NCBI GenBank assembly: GCA_902791885.1
Contig: CADAXO010000008.1
Span: 1 to 25,677, forward strand
Length of the DNA: 25,677 bases
Direction: 5' to 3'
Origin: Oscillospiraceae bacterium
GTDB taxonomy: Bacteria > Bacillota_A > Clostridia > Saccharofermentanales > Saccharofermentanaceae
The notes under the pieces: model-generated
Databases searched by the model: none
Told to the model about the DNA's origin: nothing
Seen by the model: only the letters and a program-made list of their open reading frames with translations
Made by a program: the position numbers and the translations under genes
Shown here: piece by piece, positions 1 to 7,691 of the stretch
Position numbering within the stretch: the stretch's first letter is position 1
How the letters are laid out: each line of letters begins with the position of its first letter

Positions 1-30
1 ATGTTCGTAGTACCCAAGAAGAGTAAGTAA
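1..30 (+). CDS. infC: Translation initiation factor IF-3, C-terminal end (partial)
   Basis: The reading frame entering the window encodes ...MFVVPKKSK followed by TAA at 28-30. The ATG at position 1 is an internal Met, not a start. A hydrophobic stretch followed by a Pro-Lys-Lys tail is how IF-3 proteins commonly end (for example ...VLAPKKK), and infC normally lies directly upstream of rpmI and rplT, which follow here after 22 bases. IF-3 binds the 30S subunit and controls start-codon selection. Only nine residues are visible, so the call rests mainly on gene order. Confidence 0.75.
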   Translation: MFVVPKKSK

Positions 31-52
31 TAGCAAGGAGGACATATTAACA

Positions 53-250
53 ATGCCTAAGCAGAAGACACACAGTTCATCTAAGAAGAGATTCAAGGTT
101 ACAGGTACCGGCAAGGTTCTGAGAGCACAGGCTTTCCGCCGTCACATCCTCAGTAAGAGACCTACTAAGAGAATGCGTCACCTGAGACACAACATTCTTG
201 CATCTGAGCAGAACAGAAAAGTCATTCGCAAGATGATCCCTTATATGTGA
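53..250 (+). CDS. rpmI: 50S ribosomal protein L35 (bL35)
   Basis: This is a 65-residue, very basic protein starting [21 protein letters not shown] and containing the family signature K-R-F-K-x-T-G-x-G-K near residues 12-21, followed by the R-R-H-x-L-x-x-K segment. Its length matches bL35, a small structural protein of the large ribosomal subunit. The start is fixed by a near-perfect Shine-Dalgarno AAGGAGG at 35-41, with 11 bases to the ATG. It lies between infC and rplT in the conserved infC-rpmI-rplT operon. Any L20-dependent leader regulation would lie upstream of the window and cannot be judged. Confidence 0.97.
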   Translation: MPKQKTHSSSKKRFKVTGTGKVLRAQAFRRHILSKRPTKRMRHLRHNILASEQNRKVIRKMIPYM

Positions 251-276
251 TAGGAATTGATTGGAGGAAGTAATAT

Positions 277-630
277 ATGTCTAGAGTTAAAAGAGGAATC
301 AGAACAAGAGCTCGTCATAAGAAGATCTTAAAGCAGGCTAAGGGCTACTTCGGTAAGAAGAGCAAGCTCTTCAAGGTTGCTAATCAGCAGGTATTGAAGT
401 CCGGTAACTATGCTTACAGAGACAGAAGAAATAAGAAGAGAGATTTCAGAAAGCTTTGGATCGCAAGAATCAATGCTGCTGCAAGACTTAACGGGATGTC
501 ATACTCAAGATTCATGGATGGCCTTAAGAAGTCCGGCGTTGAGCTCGACAGAAAGGTTCTTTCCGATATCGCTATCACAGATCCTAAGGGCTTCACAGCT
601 CTCGTTGAGAAGGCAAAGGCTGCTCTTTAA
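277..630 (+). CDS. rplT: 50S ribosomal protein L20 (bL20)
   Basis: This 117-residue basic protein begins [20 protein letters not shown] and contains the bL20 features A-K-G-Y-F-G-K near residues 22-28, the [18 protein letters not shown] region (residues 45-62) and R-x-N-A-A-A-R-x-N-G-M-S-Y-S. bL20 binds 23S rRNA early in 50S assembly and in many bacteria represses its own operon. It starts 26 bases after rpmI with a GGAGGA ribosome-binding site at 263-268, so it is co-transcribed. An intrinsic terminator follows 28 bases after its stop codon and ends the operon. Confidence 0.97.
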   Translation: MSRVKRGIRTRARHKKILKQAKGYFGKKSKLFKVANQQVLKSGNYAYRDRRNKKRDFRKLWIARINAAARLNGMSYSRFMDGLKKSGVELDRKVLSDIAITDPKGFTALVEKAKAAL

Positions 631-658
631 TAGTTAATAATATCCGGTAAATTCATTT

Positions 659-690
659 GAGGCTGTCGTAAAGGCAGCCTCTTTTTATAT
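659..690 (+). terminator. Intrinsic terminator of the infC-rpmI-rplT operon
   Basis: The stem GAGGCTG (659-665) pairs perfectly with CAGCCTC (675-681). It extends inward by a T-G and a C-G pair to a GTAAA loop (668-672), and five T residues follow (682-686). It separates the ribosomal operon from the NRPS locus. Confidence 0.93.
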
Positions 691-695
691 ATTAT

Positions 696-724
696 TTTAT
701 AATTTATAAAATTTTTTGTATAAT
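696..724 (+). promoter_or_regulatory. Likely promoter of the NRPS operon, close to the start codon
   Basis: A perfect -10 hexamer TATAAT lies at 719-724, with TTTATA (4 of 6 matches to TTGACA) at 696-701 and a 17-base spacer. The predicted transcription start, about 731, is only a couple of bases before the ATG at 733, so the message would be almost leaderless. A second perfect TATAAT at 698-703 could start transcription near 710, but its -35 position falls inside the terminator stem. The region is extremely AT-rich, so chance matches are a concern. Confidence 0.5.
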
Positions 725-732
725 ATGTTTTT

Positions 733-1959
733 ATGAAGGATATTATTAGTAAATATAAGGAAGATATTAAGAGATTTAGAACTACCGGAGAAATAGAAAC
801 TTATTACGGCAGTTTGTTTGAATCCGGTAAGGCTTTTGATTACCGGTCAGTTAAGGATAATCTGATATTTGTTATTACTATGAAGGAGAAAGTGGACGGA
901 CGAAGATTGCAGGAAGCCGTCAACAGAACCGTTTGTTATTGTCCCTTTATCACCTTCAGTGTTTTTAAAGATGAAGGAAGTAAACGTTTTATATATCGCA
1001 TGAGTGATGCCGAATATAAGGTCTTTCACAAGGTTTTTCCTTTTGAATACGGAACTGAAGAGACCGGTGGCATGTTCTCGTTTGTAAGCTATCAAGATGA
1101 TAAGATCTTCTTCGGGATAAGTCATGCGATAACTGATTTCGGTGGCCAGTATATTGCCGCCAGAAGCCTGCTTGAGGCTTATCTCGGATATGAGGTGGCT
1201 TATAAAGGCGCCGCTTCCGATTTATATGCAGCGGATCTTATGAAGTATGAGCTTCCGTTAAGTGACGGGTTTAAGCCCTATAAATATTATGATGGTGAGG
1301 TTTTCAGCATTCCTGAAGAGTGTTCTGCTCCAGATGGTTTTACCGAGGCCTTAAGCATGGATAAAGCTGCTTTCGATGAGTTTACATCGAGTCTTGATAC
1401 GACAAGGCAGATATCTGCCGTTATATTGCTTGCCGAGGCGCTTACATTGGCTTATCCCGGAAATGATAAGATGTTTTGCTTCAGATGCCCCGTTGATTGC
1501 AGAAAAAGATTTGGGATTGCAGACTCATTCCAGAATGCGAGTATGCCGCATGCATTCCTCTATTCCGATCCCTCGGATACAGAAGATCTTCAGGGTACAG
1601 CCGTCAGGCTTAGTAAGGAATTAAGAGAACAGATCAGTAAAGATGAACTTGCTTATCAGACTAATTCCTTTGCGAGATTGTTCAGGGATGAGGAGAAGAA
1701 GGATATTCTGGCTTATTTGTATGAATTCTCATTAAGAACAGGGATATTAGTAAGTAACACCGGTAAGCTGTTTACAGAAGATAAGTTTGCTTGTGTAAAA
1801 GACTTTACTGTTACCATGAACTCACCTTTTCCGTTGTCGCTGTATGTTTTTGAAGTTAACGGTAAGGTGAAAATATTGTATATACAAAAATTTGAATCAC
1901 GAGAGATATTTAACTCTTTGCAAGAAGTAATTAAAAAGCGGATAGGAGAATTACTATGA
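733..1959 (+). CDS. Stand-alone NRPS condensation-type / acyltransferase protein
   Basis: This 408-residue protein has the size of a single condensation or alcohol-acetyltransferase-like domain of the chloramphenicol acetyltransferase superfamily. The N-terminal part resembles C-domain openings (KVDGRRLQEAVNRTV...CPFITFSV, about residues 52-78). The active-site motif HHxxxDG appears degenerate as S130-H131-A-I-T-D135-F-G: the second His and the Asp remain, while the first His is Ser and the Gly after Asp is Phe. As the first gene of the locus it could be a starter C domain that acylates the first carrier-bound unit, or a separate acyltransferase. It overlaps the next gene by 4 bases (ATGA), implying translational coupling. 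No Shine-Dalgarno precedes the ATG. The family call is moderate and the role is inferred. Confidence 0.7.
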   Translation: MKDIISKYKEDIKRFRTTGEIETYYGSLFESGKAFDYRSVKDNLIFVITMKEKVDGRRLQEAVNRTVCYCPFITFSVFKDEGSKRFIYRMSDAEYKVFHKVFPFEYGTEETGGMFSFVSYQDDKIFFGISHAITDFGGQYIAARSLLEAYLGYEVAYKGAASDLYAADLMKYELPLSDGFKPYKYYDGEVFSIPEECSAPDGFTEALSMDKAAFDEFTSSLDTTRQISAVILLAEALTLAYPGNDKMFCFRCPVDCRKRFGIADSFQNASMPHAFLYSDPSDTEDLQGTAVRLSKELREQISKDELAYQTNSFARLFRDEEKKDILAYLYEFSLRTGILVSNTGKLFTEDKFACVKDFTVTMNSPFPLSLYVFEVNGKVKILYIQKFESREIFNSLQEVIKKRIGELL

Positions 1960-4847
1960 GCAGTTTTATGGAAAGAGCTTTTTACAGTTTCAGAAAGTAT
2001 CCGGACAGAGTCGCTTTACAAGATGACAACAGATCCTATACTTTCAGGGAACTTGATGAGATCTCGGGTAAAGTCTATTCTTGGCTTAAGAATAACGGAA
2101 TAGGTGCCGAAGACTTTGTACAGATCGTTATGCCAAGGGAAATCGATGCTATTGCAGTGATGTTCGGTGTCATCAGAAGCGGTGCTGCTTTTGCCATCAT
2201 GGAGGATTTCTTTCCTGAACAGAGAGTTGAATTCATTCGTAAGGATATAAATGCCAAGTGTTTGATCAATTCCGATAAATTTGCACAGATCGTCGCATCT
2301 TCAGAGCCTTTGGACGGTTATGAGAAGACCAATCCTCATCAGGCTGCATTCGCCGTATATACCTCCGGTTCCACAGGAATGCCTAAGGGAGTTCTCCATG
2401 AGTACGGAAACCTCGATCTTTTCGCGCAGATACTTCCTGAGGCTGATGAGTATCCCGAGACTACCGGAGCCATGATTTCTCCTTTCTACTTTATTGCAAG
2501 TATATTGATCGTAGTAAACTGCTTTACTACCGCCAGGACGCTGTATGTCGTATCTATGTCAATCGTACGTAACTTCAAGAAGTTCACGCAGTTCCTTGAG
2601 GATAACAAGATATTGAATGTTTATCTTTCCCCTTCTTATATCCGCCTTTATAAGAATCCGTCACCTTATATTAAGTTTGTTGTTACGGGTAGTGAGCCAG
2701 CGAACGGAATCTTTTACGAGGGGGGCTCGCCTCTTATCCAGAATATCTATACCATGACAGAGGCAGGATTTGCCGTGCTGACATGTATTCTTGATAAAGC
2801 ATACGATGTAGCTCCTGTAGGCAAACCTGCGCCGGGGCTCGAATTGTTCCTTATTGATGAGGACGGTAATAAAGTAGAAGGTGCAGGTAAGGGTGAGATT
2901 GTATTCAGGAATCCGTTTGTAAGAGGCTATATCAATCTTCCCGAGAAGACCAAGGCCGCATTCATCGATGGTTTCTATCATACCGGAGACCTCGCGAGGA
3001 GAGACGAGAACGGTTACTACTTCATCATAGGTAGAGCTGATGATATGTTCAAGATCAACGGCAACCGTGTGGAACCCGGAGAGGTAGAACATGTTATATG
3101 CAGCATCACAGGCCTTAATAATGTGCTTGTTAAGGGCTTTACCGAAGGTGACCGCTCATTTATCTGCGCTTACTATCTTAATTCCGAAGCCGAGTCCAAG
3201 GGCCTTGTAAGTGACGGCAATCTTAAGATCGATCAGAGTAAACTTGAGGAAATACTTCCCAGGTATATGATTCCTACATATTACATCGGACTTGATTCCT
3301 TCCCCGTAAACCCCAACGGCAAGGTTGTAAGACGTGAGCTTAAGGCTCCGAAAGTTGTTGATTATTCCGATAATTATGTAGAACCTACCAACGATCTCGA
3401 GAAGCTTATCTGCAGCCTGATGGCTGAGACTCTGAAGCTTAACAGAGTAGGTATTGAGGACGATTTTTATCTTCTCGGCGGCGATTCTCTTAGCAGTATC
3501 ACATTTGTAACTCTGCTCGGCGAGAACGGATATGACATTACGGATTCCGATCTGTTCAGGGCGAGAACACCTAAGGAACTTGCCAAGATATGTGTAAACA
3601 GGAAGATAGCTGATGACGAAGAGCTTATGAGACTTGAGCGTCTGGCGGAATCCGAACCCCAGATGCTTCTTCCTTCGCAGCTTATGTGGACGAATATTTG
3701 CGCTCTTCATCCCGGTGTAAGACATCAGCATATTCCGATGCTTTGCAGGATGAAGGACGATATCGATATTGACAGACTTAAGGCTGCTGTAGATAAGGCC
3801 TTCGACCATTATCCTATCTGCAAGACCAGGATAATCAAGAATGATAATGACGAATATGTTCAGGTATATGATCCTTCCGTATATAAGCAGATTAAGGTAA
3901 TAGAGATCAGCGATTCTGATTTTGAGAATCTTAAACCGGAACTCATCGATGTTCTCGATATGTTCAGCGGAGAATCGTACAGATCGGCGATCTATAAGAC
4001 TGAGAGTTCAGTTTATCTGTTTATGCACTTCCATCATGCTTTCTTTGACGGTACCGGTCTCGGGGTTATTAAGGATGCTATCTACAATTGTTATGAGAAT
4101 CCGGATTACGTAATTCCAAACGATTACTACTTCTATATCGTTAAGCAGATGAGCGAAGCAAGGAACAGCGATCTTTATAAGGAAGCTGAGGATCATTTCA
4201 GAAATCTTTCTTCAGAAATGAGCAAAGCAAGCGGTAAGATCGATCCTGATATGGAAGGCGAGTTTAATAAAGGCGCGGCTTTCATAGATCCCACGAGCTT
4301 TATGAAAGATGAGAGCAAGACCAACCTGTTCTATCTTACGTGTACAGCTATTGCCACAGCTAAGTGCAATAAGTCTGACAGGGCAATGGTTTACCTTGAT
4401 ATCAACGGAAGAGACCGATATATCAAGACTGTTTCAGCCGGTGAATTTGCAACTGAAGTACCGATCCTTCTTGTTATAGAAGAAGGTGATACTCCAGAGA
4501 CGCTTATGAACAAAGTAAGGGAGCAGGTTGAATACTCTATTTCGCATTTGCCTTATTGTTATTTTGACGGATCAATAGCATCAACAGATCATACTGTAAT
4601 GTTCCTTTATCAGAAGGATATTTACAATCTCGGAGCTATAAGCTCTGTTGTTGATAGCCCGGTTCAGTTGCCTCCTGTTGTTGATCAGCCTTGCCGCTTC
4701 TTCGCGGTTGCTATGATCGATAATCCGGGTATTCCGGTTTTACCGTTCTCATTCGTTTATTCTCCCAATCATTATTCGAAGGATAAAGTTAATGAATTTG
4801 CCGAGAACTTTAAGGCTGCAGCAAAGTTTCTTAGCGAGGAGAACTGA
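1956..4847 (+). CDS. NRPS, A-T-C architecture (first adenylation protein)
   Basis: This 963-residue protein has three domains in order. Adenylation, about 1-465: P-loop YTSGSTGMPKG at residue 135, YTMTEAG (A5), YHTGDLARRDENG (A7), GRADDMFKINGNRVEP (A8) and NPNGKVVRRE (A10, with the catalytic Lys). Carrier (thiolation), about 470-545: LLGGDSLSS with phosphopantetheine Ser511. Condensation, about 570-960: intact HHAFFDG at 693-699. It would activate a carboxylic acid as AMP ester, hold it on Ser511 and join it to the next unit. Ungapped by-eye alignment of the A4 motif puts Ile180 where alpha-amino-acid enzymes have Asp235, so the substrate is probably not a normal alpha-amino acid. The full-length A-T-C order means each C works with the next protein's A-T. 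It ends 2 bases before the next gene. Confidence 0.93.
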   Translation: MSSFMERAFYSFRKYPDRVALQDDNRSYTFRELDEISGKVYSWLKNNGIGAEDFVQIVMPREIDAIAVMFGVIRSGAAFAIMEDFFPEQRVEFIRKDINAKCLINSDKFAQIVASSEPLDGYEKTNPHQAAFAVYTSGSTGMPKGVLHEYGNLDLFAQILPEADEYPETTGAMISPFYFIASILIVVNCFTTARTLYVVSMSIVRNFKKFTQFLEDNKILNVYLSPSYIRLYKNPSPYIKFVVTGSEPANGIFYEGGSPLIQNIYTMTEAGFAVLTCILDKAYDVAPVGKPAPGLELFLIDEDGNKVEGAGKGEIVFRNPFVRGYINLPEKTKAAFIDGFYHTGDLARRDENGYYFIIGRADDMFKINGNRVEPGEVEHVICSITGLNNVLVKGFTEGDRSFICAYYLNSEAESKGLVSDGNLKIDQSKLEEILPRYMIPTYYIGLDSFPVNPNGKVVRRELKAPKVVDYSDNYVEPTNDLEKLICSLMAETLKLNRVGIEDDFYLLGGDSLSSITFVTLLGENGYDITDSDLFRARTPKELAKICVNRKIADDEELMRLERLAESEPQMLLPSQLMWTNICALHPGVRHQHIPMLCRMKDDIDIDRLKAAVDKAFDHYPICKTRIIKNDNDEYVQVYDPSVYKQIKVIEISDSDFENLKPELIDVLDMFSGESYRSAIYKTESSVYLFMHFHHAFFDGTGLGVIKDAIYNCYENPDYVIPNDYYFYIVKQMSEARNSDLYKEAEDHFRNLSSEMSKASGKIDPDMEGEFNKGAAFIDPTSFMKDESKTNLFYLTCTAIATAKCNKSDRAMVYLDINGRDRYIKTVSAGEFATEVPILLVIEEGDTPETLMNKVREQVEYSISHLPYCYFDGSIASTDHTVMFLYQKDIYNLGAISSVVDSPVQLPPVVDQPCRFFAVAMIDNPGIPVLPFSFVYSPNHYSKDKVNEFAENFKAAAKFLSEEN

Positions 4848-4849
4848 TA

Positions 4850-5272
4850 GTGTTTATTGAGACAGCTATAGAGTTTATGAAGAAATATTCCGACAGACCT
4901 GCAGTTGAGGATTACAGGAGATCTATTACTTACGGTGAGTTGGACCATGATTCATCATGTATTTATTCATGGCTCAAGAAACAGGGGATAGGAAAAGAGG
5001 ATTTTGTTCTTATCACTTTGTCCAGAGGCGTTGAGTGTATTGTTTCTGTTTTGGGCGTAATCAAGTGCGGTGCTGCTTTTGTTTTACTGGACAGCGGTTA
5101 TCCTGCAGACAGGATTGAATATATCAGGAAGGATACGGGAGCCAAGTGTGAGATCAGTGATGAGAACTATACTTCGATGAGGTTGCTGACGTTCATGATG
5201 CGGCATATGCGGTATATACTTCGGGTTCTACCGGTAAGCCCAAAGGTGTTTTACATGAATACGGTAATATAG
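4850..5272 (+). pseudogene. NRPS A-T-C protein 2, N-terminal fragment (frameshifted)
   Basis: This is the first 100 or so codons of a second A-T-C synthetase, starting at GTG 4850 after an AGCGAGGAG ribosome-binding region (4833-4841) at the end of the preceding gene. Residues 1-107 match the start of the upstream paralogue closely (TYGELDHDSSCIYSWLKKQGIG against TFRELDEISGKVYSWLKNNGIG, split here for reference). After about NYTS the frame is lost, the translation becomes unrelated, and it stops at 5270-5272. The correct continuation, D-V-H-D-A-A-Y-A-V-YTSGSTGKPKG, is encoded in the frame shifted by -1 from 5188 onward. As read, this fragment ends before the ATP-binding P-loop and should be inactive. 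Confidence 0.85.
5164..5181 (+). other. Frameshift point in NRPS gene 2
   Basis: The upstream frame (from 4850) gives sensible A-domain sequence to about 5170. The downstream frame (that of 5299) is open only after the TGA at 5161-5163 and gives sensible sequence from about 5173. Loss of one T from an original ACTTTC, now ACTTC at 5171-5175, would restore N-Y-T-F-D-E-V-A-D and a continuous 946-residue protein. No slippery heptamer is present, so a real mutation or a sequence error is more likely than programmed frameshifting. Confidence 0.8.
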
Positions 5273-5298
5273 AGCTCAGTTCACATTATTACAGCAGT

Positions 5299-7689
5299 TT
5301 GGATGAATCCTATACAGATTGCTACACTGCTTTTGTAGCTCCGTTCTATTTTGTAGTAGCTGTTTTCTACATTGCATCAATGTTTAATTCTGTGAGACCT
5401 CTTTATATAGTTCCAATTGAAGTTCTCAGGGATTTCAGAAAGCTAACGGCATTCATTGAAGAGAAAAAGGTGTTTTCGATATACCTTTCACCTTCTTATC
5501 TGAGGCTTTACAAGAACCCTGCAGCCTGTCTTAAGAGAATTAATACCGGAAGCGAGCCTGCCAACGGGATTTATTACGGAGAGAACGGTCCTGCTGTCAC
5601 TAATTGTTATTCAATGAGTGAGTCGGGTTATTCGGTTCTTAAAACCGTTTTGGACAGGTCCTACGATGTTGCTCCTGTCGGTAAACCCGCATTTGATATC
5701 GATGTCCATCTTATTGATGAAGACGGTAACAGAGTCGAAGGCCCGGGTAAAGGCGAGATATGTTTCAGAAACGAATTCTTCAGAGGGTATATCAATCTTC
5801 CCGAGAAGACCGAGGCTGCTCTTGTTAACGGCATATACCATACGGGGGACATAGCACGAAGAGACGAGAACGGATTCTATTACATTATCGGACGTAAGGA
5901 CGATATGTTTAAGATCAACGGTAACAGGGTTGAGCCTGCTGAGATAGAATCAGAGGTCAAGAGGGTGACCGGATTAAATGTCGCTGTTGCCAAGGGATTT
6001 ACGGAGGGCATAAGGTCGTATATCTGTCTGTATTATCTTAAGTCAGAGGCGGAGAAGCTCGGAATTTTTAAGGACGGAAATCTTGTAATTGATCAGAAGA
6101 AACTTGCCGACTGTTTACCCGTCTATATGCTTCCTACATATTATGTTCCTCTGGATAAGCTGCCGATAAATGCGAACGGCAAGCTGGTTCGAAGACTTCT
6201 GGAGTCTCCTGTTGTTTCTGAAGAGCGCACTGATTATGTACAGCCTGAAGAAGGTGCTGAGTCTTTGGTAGCCGGCCTTATGGCAGAATCACTGAAACTT
6301 GATAAAGTCGGTGCCAATGATGATTTCTACCTTATCGGCGGAGATTCAATGGGGGCTATCAGGTTTGTTGCCCTCGCAGGAGAATACGGAGTCAATATTA
6401 CGGTCAGCGATCTGTTTAAATTCAGAACACCGCGTGCTTTGGTTACTAATGTTGATATTATGGCTTCAGAAGATGAGGAGAAACTTCAAAAAGAGGATGA
6501 GGCAGCCCGTAAGAAAGATATGCATCTTCTTCAGATGCAGTCTCTTAATGCAGTGAACTGTGAAAAGAATGCCGATATGCCTGTCTCCAAGATTAAGCTT
6601 CTTTATAAGCTTAAGGAAGATGTTGATGTTGAAAGACTTCGTGAAGCTTTGGATAAAGTGTTTATGCATCATCCGATCCTTTTAACTTCGTTCGGAAGAA
6701 ATGATGACGGCCGTTTCTGTCAAAGATATGACCCTTCAATCTTTACTCCTACGAAGATAATTGAGATGCCCGAAGAGGATTTCAGAAATAATCTGAGCAC
6801 TTTGGAGGGATCGTTCAGCATGAAGGAGAAAAGACTCCACTTCAGAGGGATCTACAAAACCTCAGAAGGAGTATATCTTCTTCTTGTTTTCCACCATATT
6901 CTTCTTGACGGTATGGGTGTAAAACTTATAGTGAACAATATATTGAAAGCTTACAGTTCCGATGAGCCTCTTAAACGTGATTATTACTACTATATTCTTG
7001 ATAAGGAATCATCTGAGAGCGAAGAAATGAAGGCTGAAGCAGCATGTGAGCTTGCAAGGATTAATGCGAACGGTATAAGCGGAACACTTGATCCCGACCT
7101 TCCGGGTCCTGATACCTGCCCCGGAATAAGGGTGAATACACTTAAAAGAAACGATGGTGAAGGTAATATCTTCTATTCGGTAGCAAGTCTTATGGCTCTT
7201 GCCAAGACCAATAATGCGCAGAGTGGTGTTGTATATTTCGGATATCACGGAAGGGACAGTGTTTTTAAGAATTCATCTGCCGGCGGCTTCGTAAGATATC
7301 TGCCGATCTGTATGAACATAAATGATTATTCTTCTCCTGCGGAGTTTATGGATGAAGCAAGAAGACAGTCAGCGTTCTTTATTTCTCACAGTTCATGTTT
7401 CAACAACGGCTTTGCAATAGATACGCCGATCGTAAATACCATGATCGTGCTGTATCAGAAAGATATTGGTACGAACGACAGCTTCTGTGATCTGATAACT
7501 GAGAGTATTGAAGTTCCGACGGATATGAGTGCTCCCATGGATCTTTTGAGCGTAAGATTGGACGTTGATGAGAATAGGGATGATTTTCCGTGCATATTTG
7601 TATATTCCAAGGGTTATTATTCTGAGAATAAAGCAGATAGATTTAATTCGGAATTTCAAAAAGCCATAACTTACCTTAAGGAAAATTAA
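5299..7689 (+). CDS. NRPS A-T-C protein 2, main C-terminal part (frameshifted gene)
   Basis: This open frame of 796 residues from ATG 5299 carries the rest of the second A-T-C synthetase; the true frame extends upstream to about 5173. It shows A5 YSMSESG, A7 YHTGDIARRDENG, A8 GRKDDMFKINGNRVEP, A10 NANGKLVRR, a carrier domain LIGGDSMGA, and a condensation domain with intact HHILLDG. The A3 P-loop YTSGSTGKPKG lies just upstream of the ATG, at about 5217-5249 in the same frame, so translation from 5299 alone would lack it. No clear ribosome-binding site precedes 5299. Apart from one lost base, the 2.8-kb gene is intact over its whole length. Val at the Asp235-equivalent position (codon 5353) again argues against a standard amino-acid substrate. 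It is a close paralogue of the preceding gene. Confidence 0.88.
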   Translation: MDESYTDCYTAFVAPFYFVVAVFYIASMFNSVRPLYIVPIEVLRDFRKLTAFIEEKKVFSIYLSPSYLRLYKNPAACLKRINTGSEPANGIYYGENGPAVTNCYSMSESGYSVLKTVLDRSYDVAPVGKPAFDIDVHLIDEDGNRVEGPGKGEICFRNEFFRGYINLPEKTEAALVNGIYHTGDIARRDENGFYYIIGRKDDMFKINGNRVEPAEIESEVKRVTGLNVAVAKGFTEGIRSYICLYYLKSEAEKLGIFKDGNLVIDQKKLADCLPVYMLPTYYVPLDKLPINANGKLVRRLLESPVVSEERTDYVQPEEGAESLVAGLMAESLKLDKVGANDDFYLIGGDSMGAIRFVALAGEYGVNITVSDLFKFRTPRALVTNVDIMASEDEEKLQKEDEAARKKDMHLLQMQSLNAVNCEKNADMPVSKIKLLYKLKEDVDVERLREALDKVFMHHPILLTSFGRNDDGRFCQRYDPSIFTPTKIIEMPEEDFRNNLSTLEGSFSMKEKRLHFRGIYKTSEGVYLLLVFHHILLDGMGVKLIVNNILKAYSSDEPLKRDYYYYILDKESSESEEMKAEAACELARINANGISGTLDPDLPGPDTCPGIRVNTLKRNDGEGNIFYSVASLMALAKTNNAQSGVVYFGYHGRDSVFKNSSAGGFVRYLPICMNINDYSSPAEFMDEARRQSAFFISHSSCFNNGFAIDTPIVNTMIVLYQKDIGTNDSFCDLITESIEVPTDMSAPMDLLSVRLDVDENRDDFPCIFVYSKGYYSENKADRFNSEFQKAITYLKEN

Positions 7690-7691
7690 AT

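Noticed and set aside
3156..3809. Long open frame (217 codons) on the minus strand inside the first A-T-C gene
   Set aside because: It is antisense to conserved carrier and adenylation sequence, has no ribosome-binding site, and its translation resembles no family. It is a shadow of the real gene.
5160..5190. Programmed -1 ribosomal frameshift producing the full second A-T-C protein
   Set aside because: No X-XXY-YYZ slippery heptamer, no upstream Shine-Dalgarno-like stimulator at the right distance and no evident downstream hairpin. A simple lost T explains the shift.
2928..5811. The 24-base identical segments at 2928 and 5788 as a recombination or mobile-element repeat
   Set aside because: They encode the same conserved adenylation motif in two paralogous genes in the same frame; common ancestry accounts for them.
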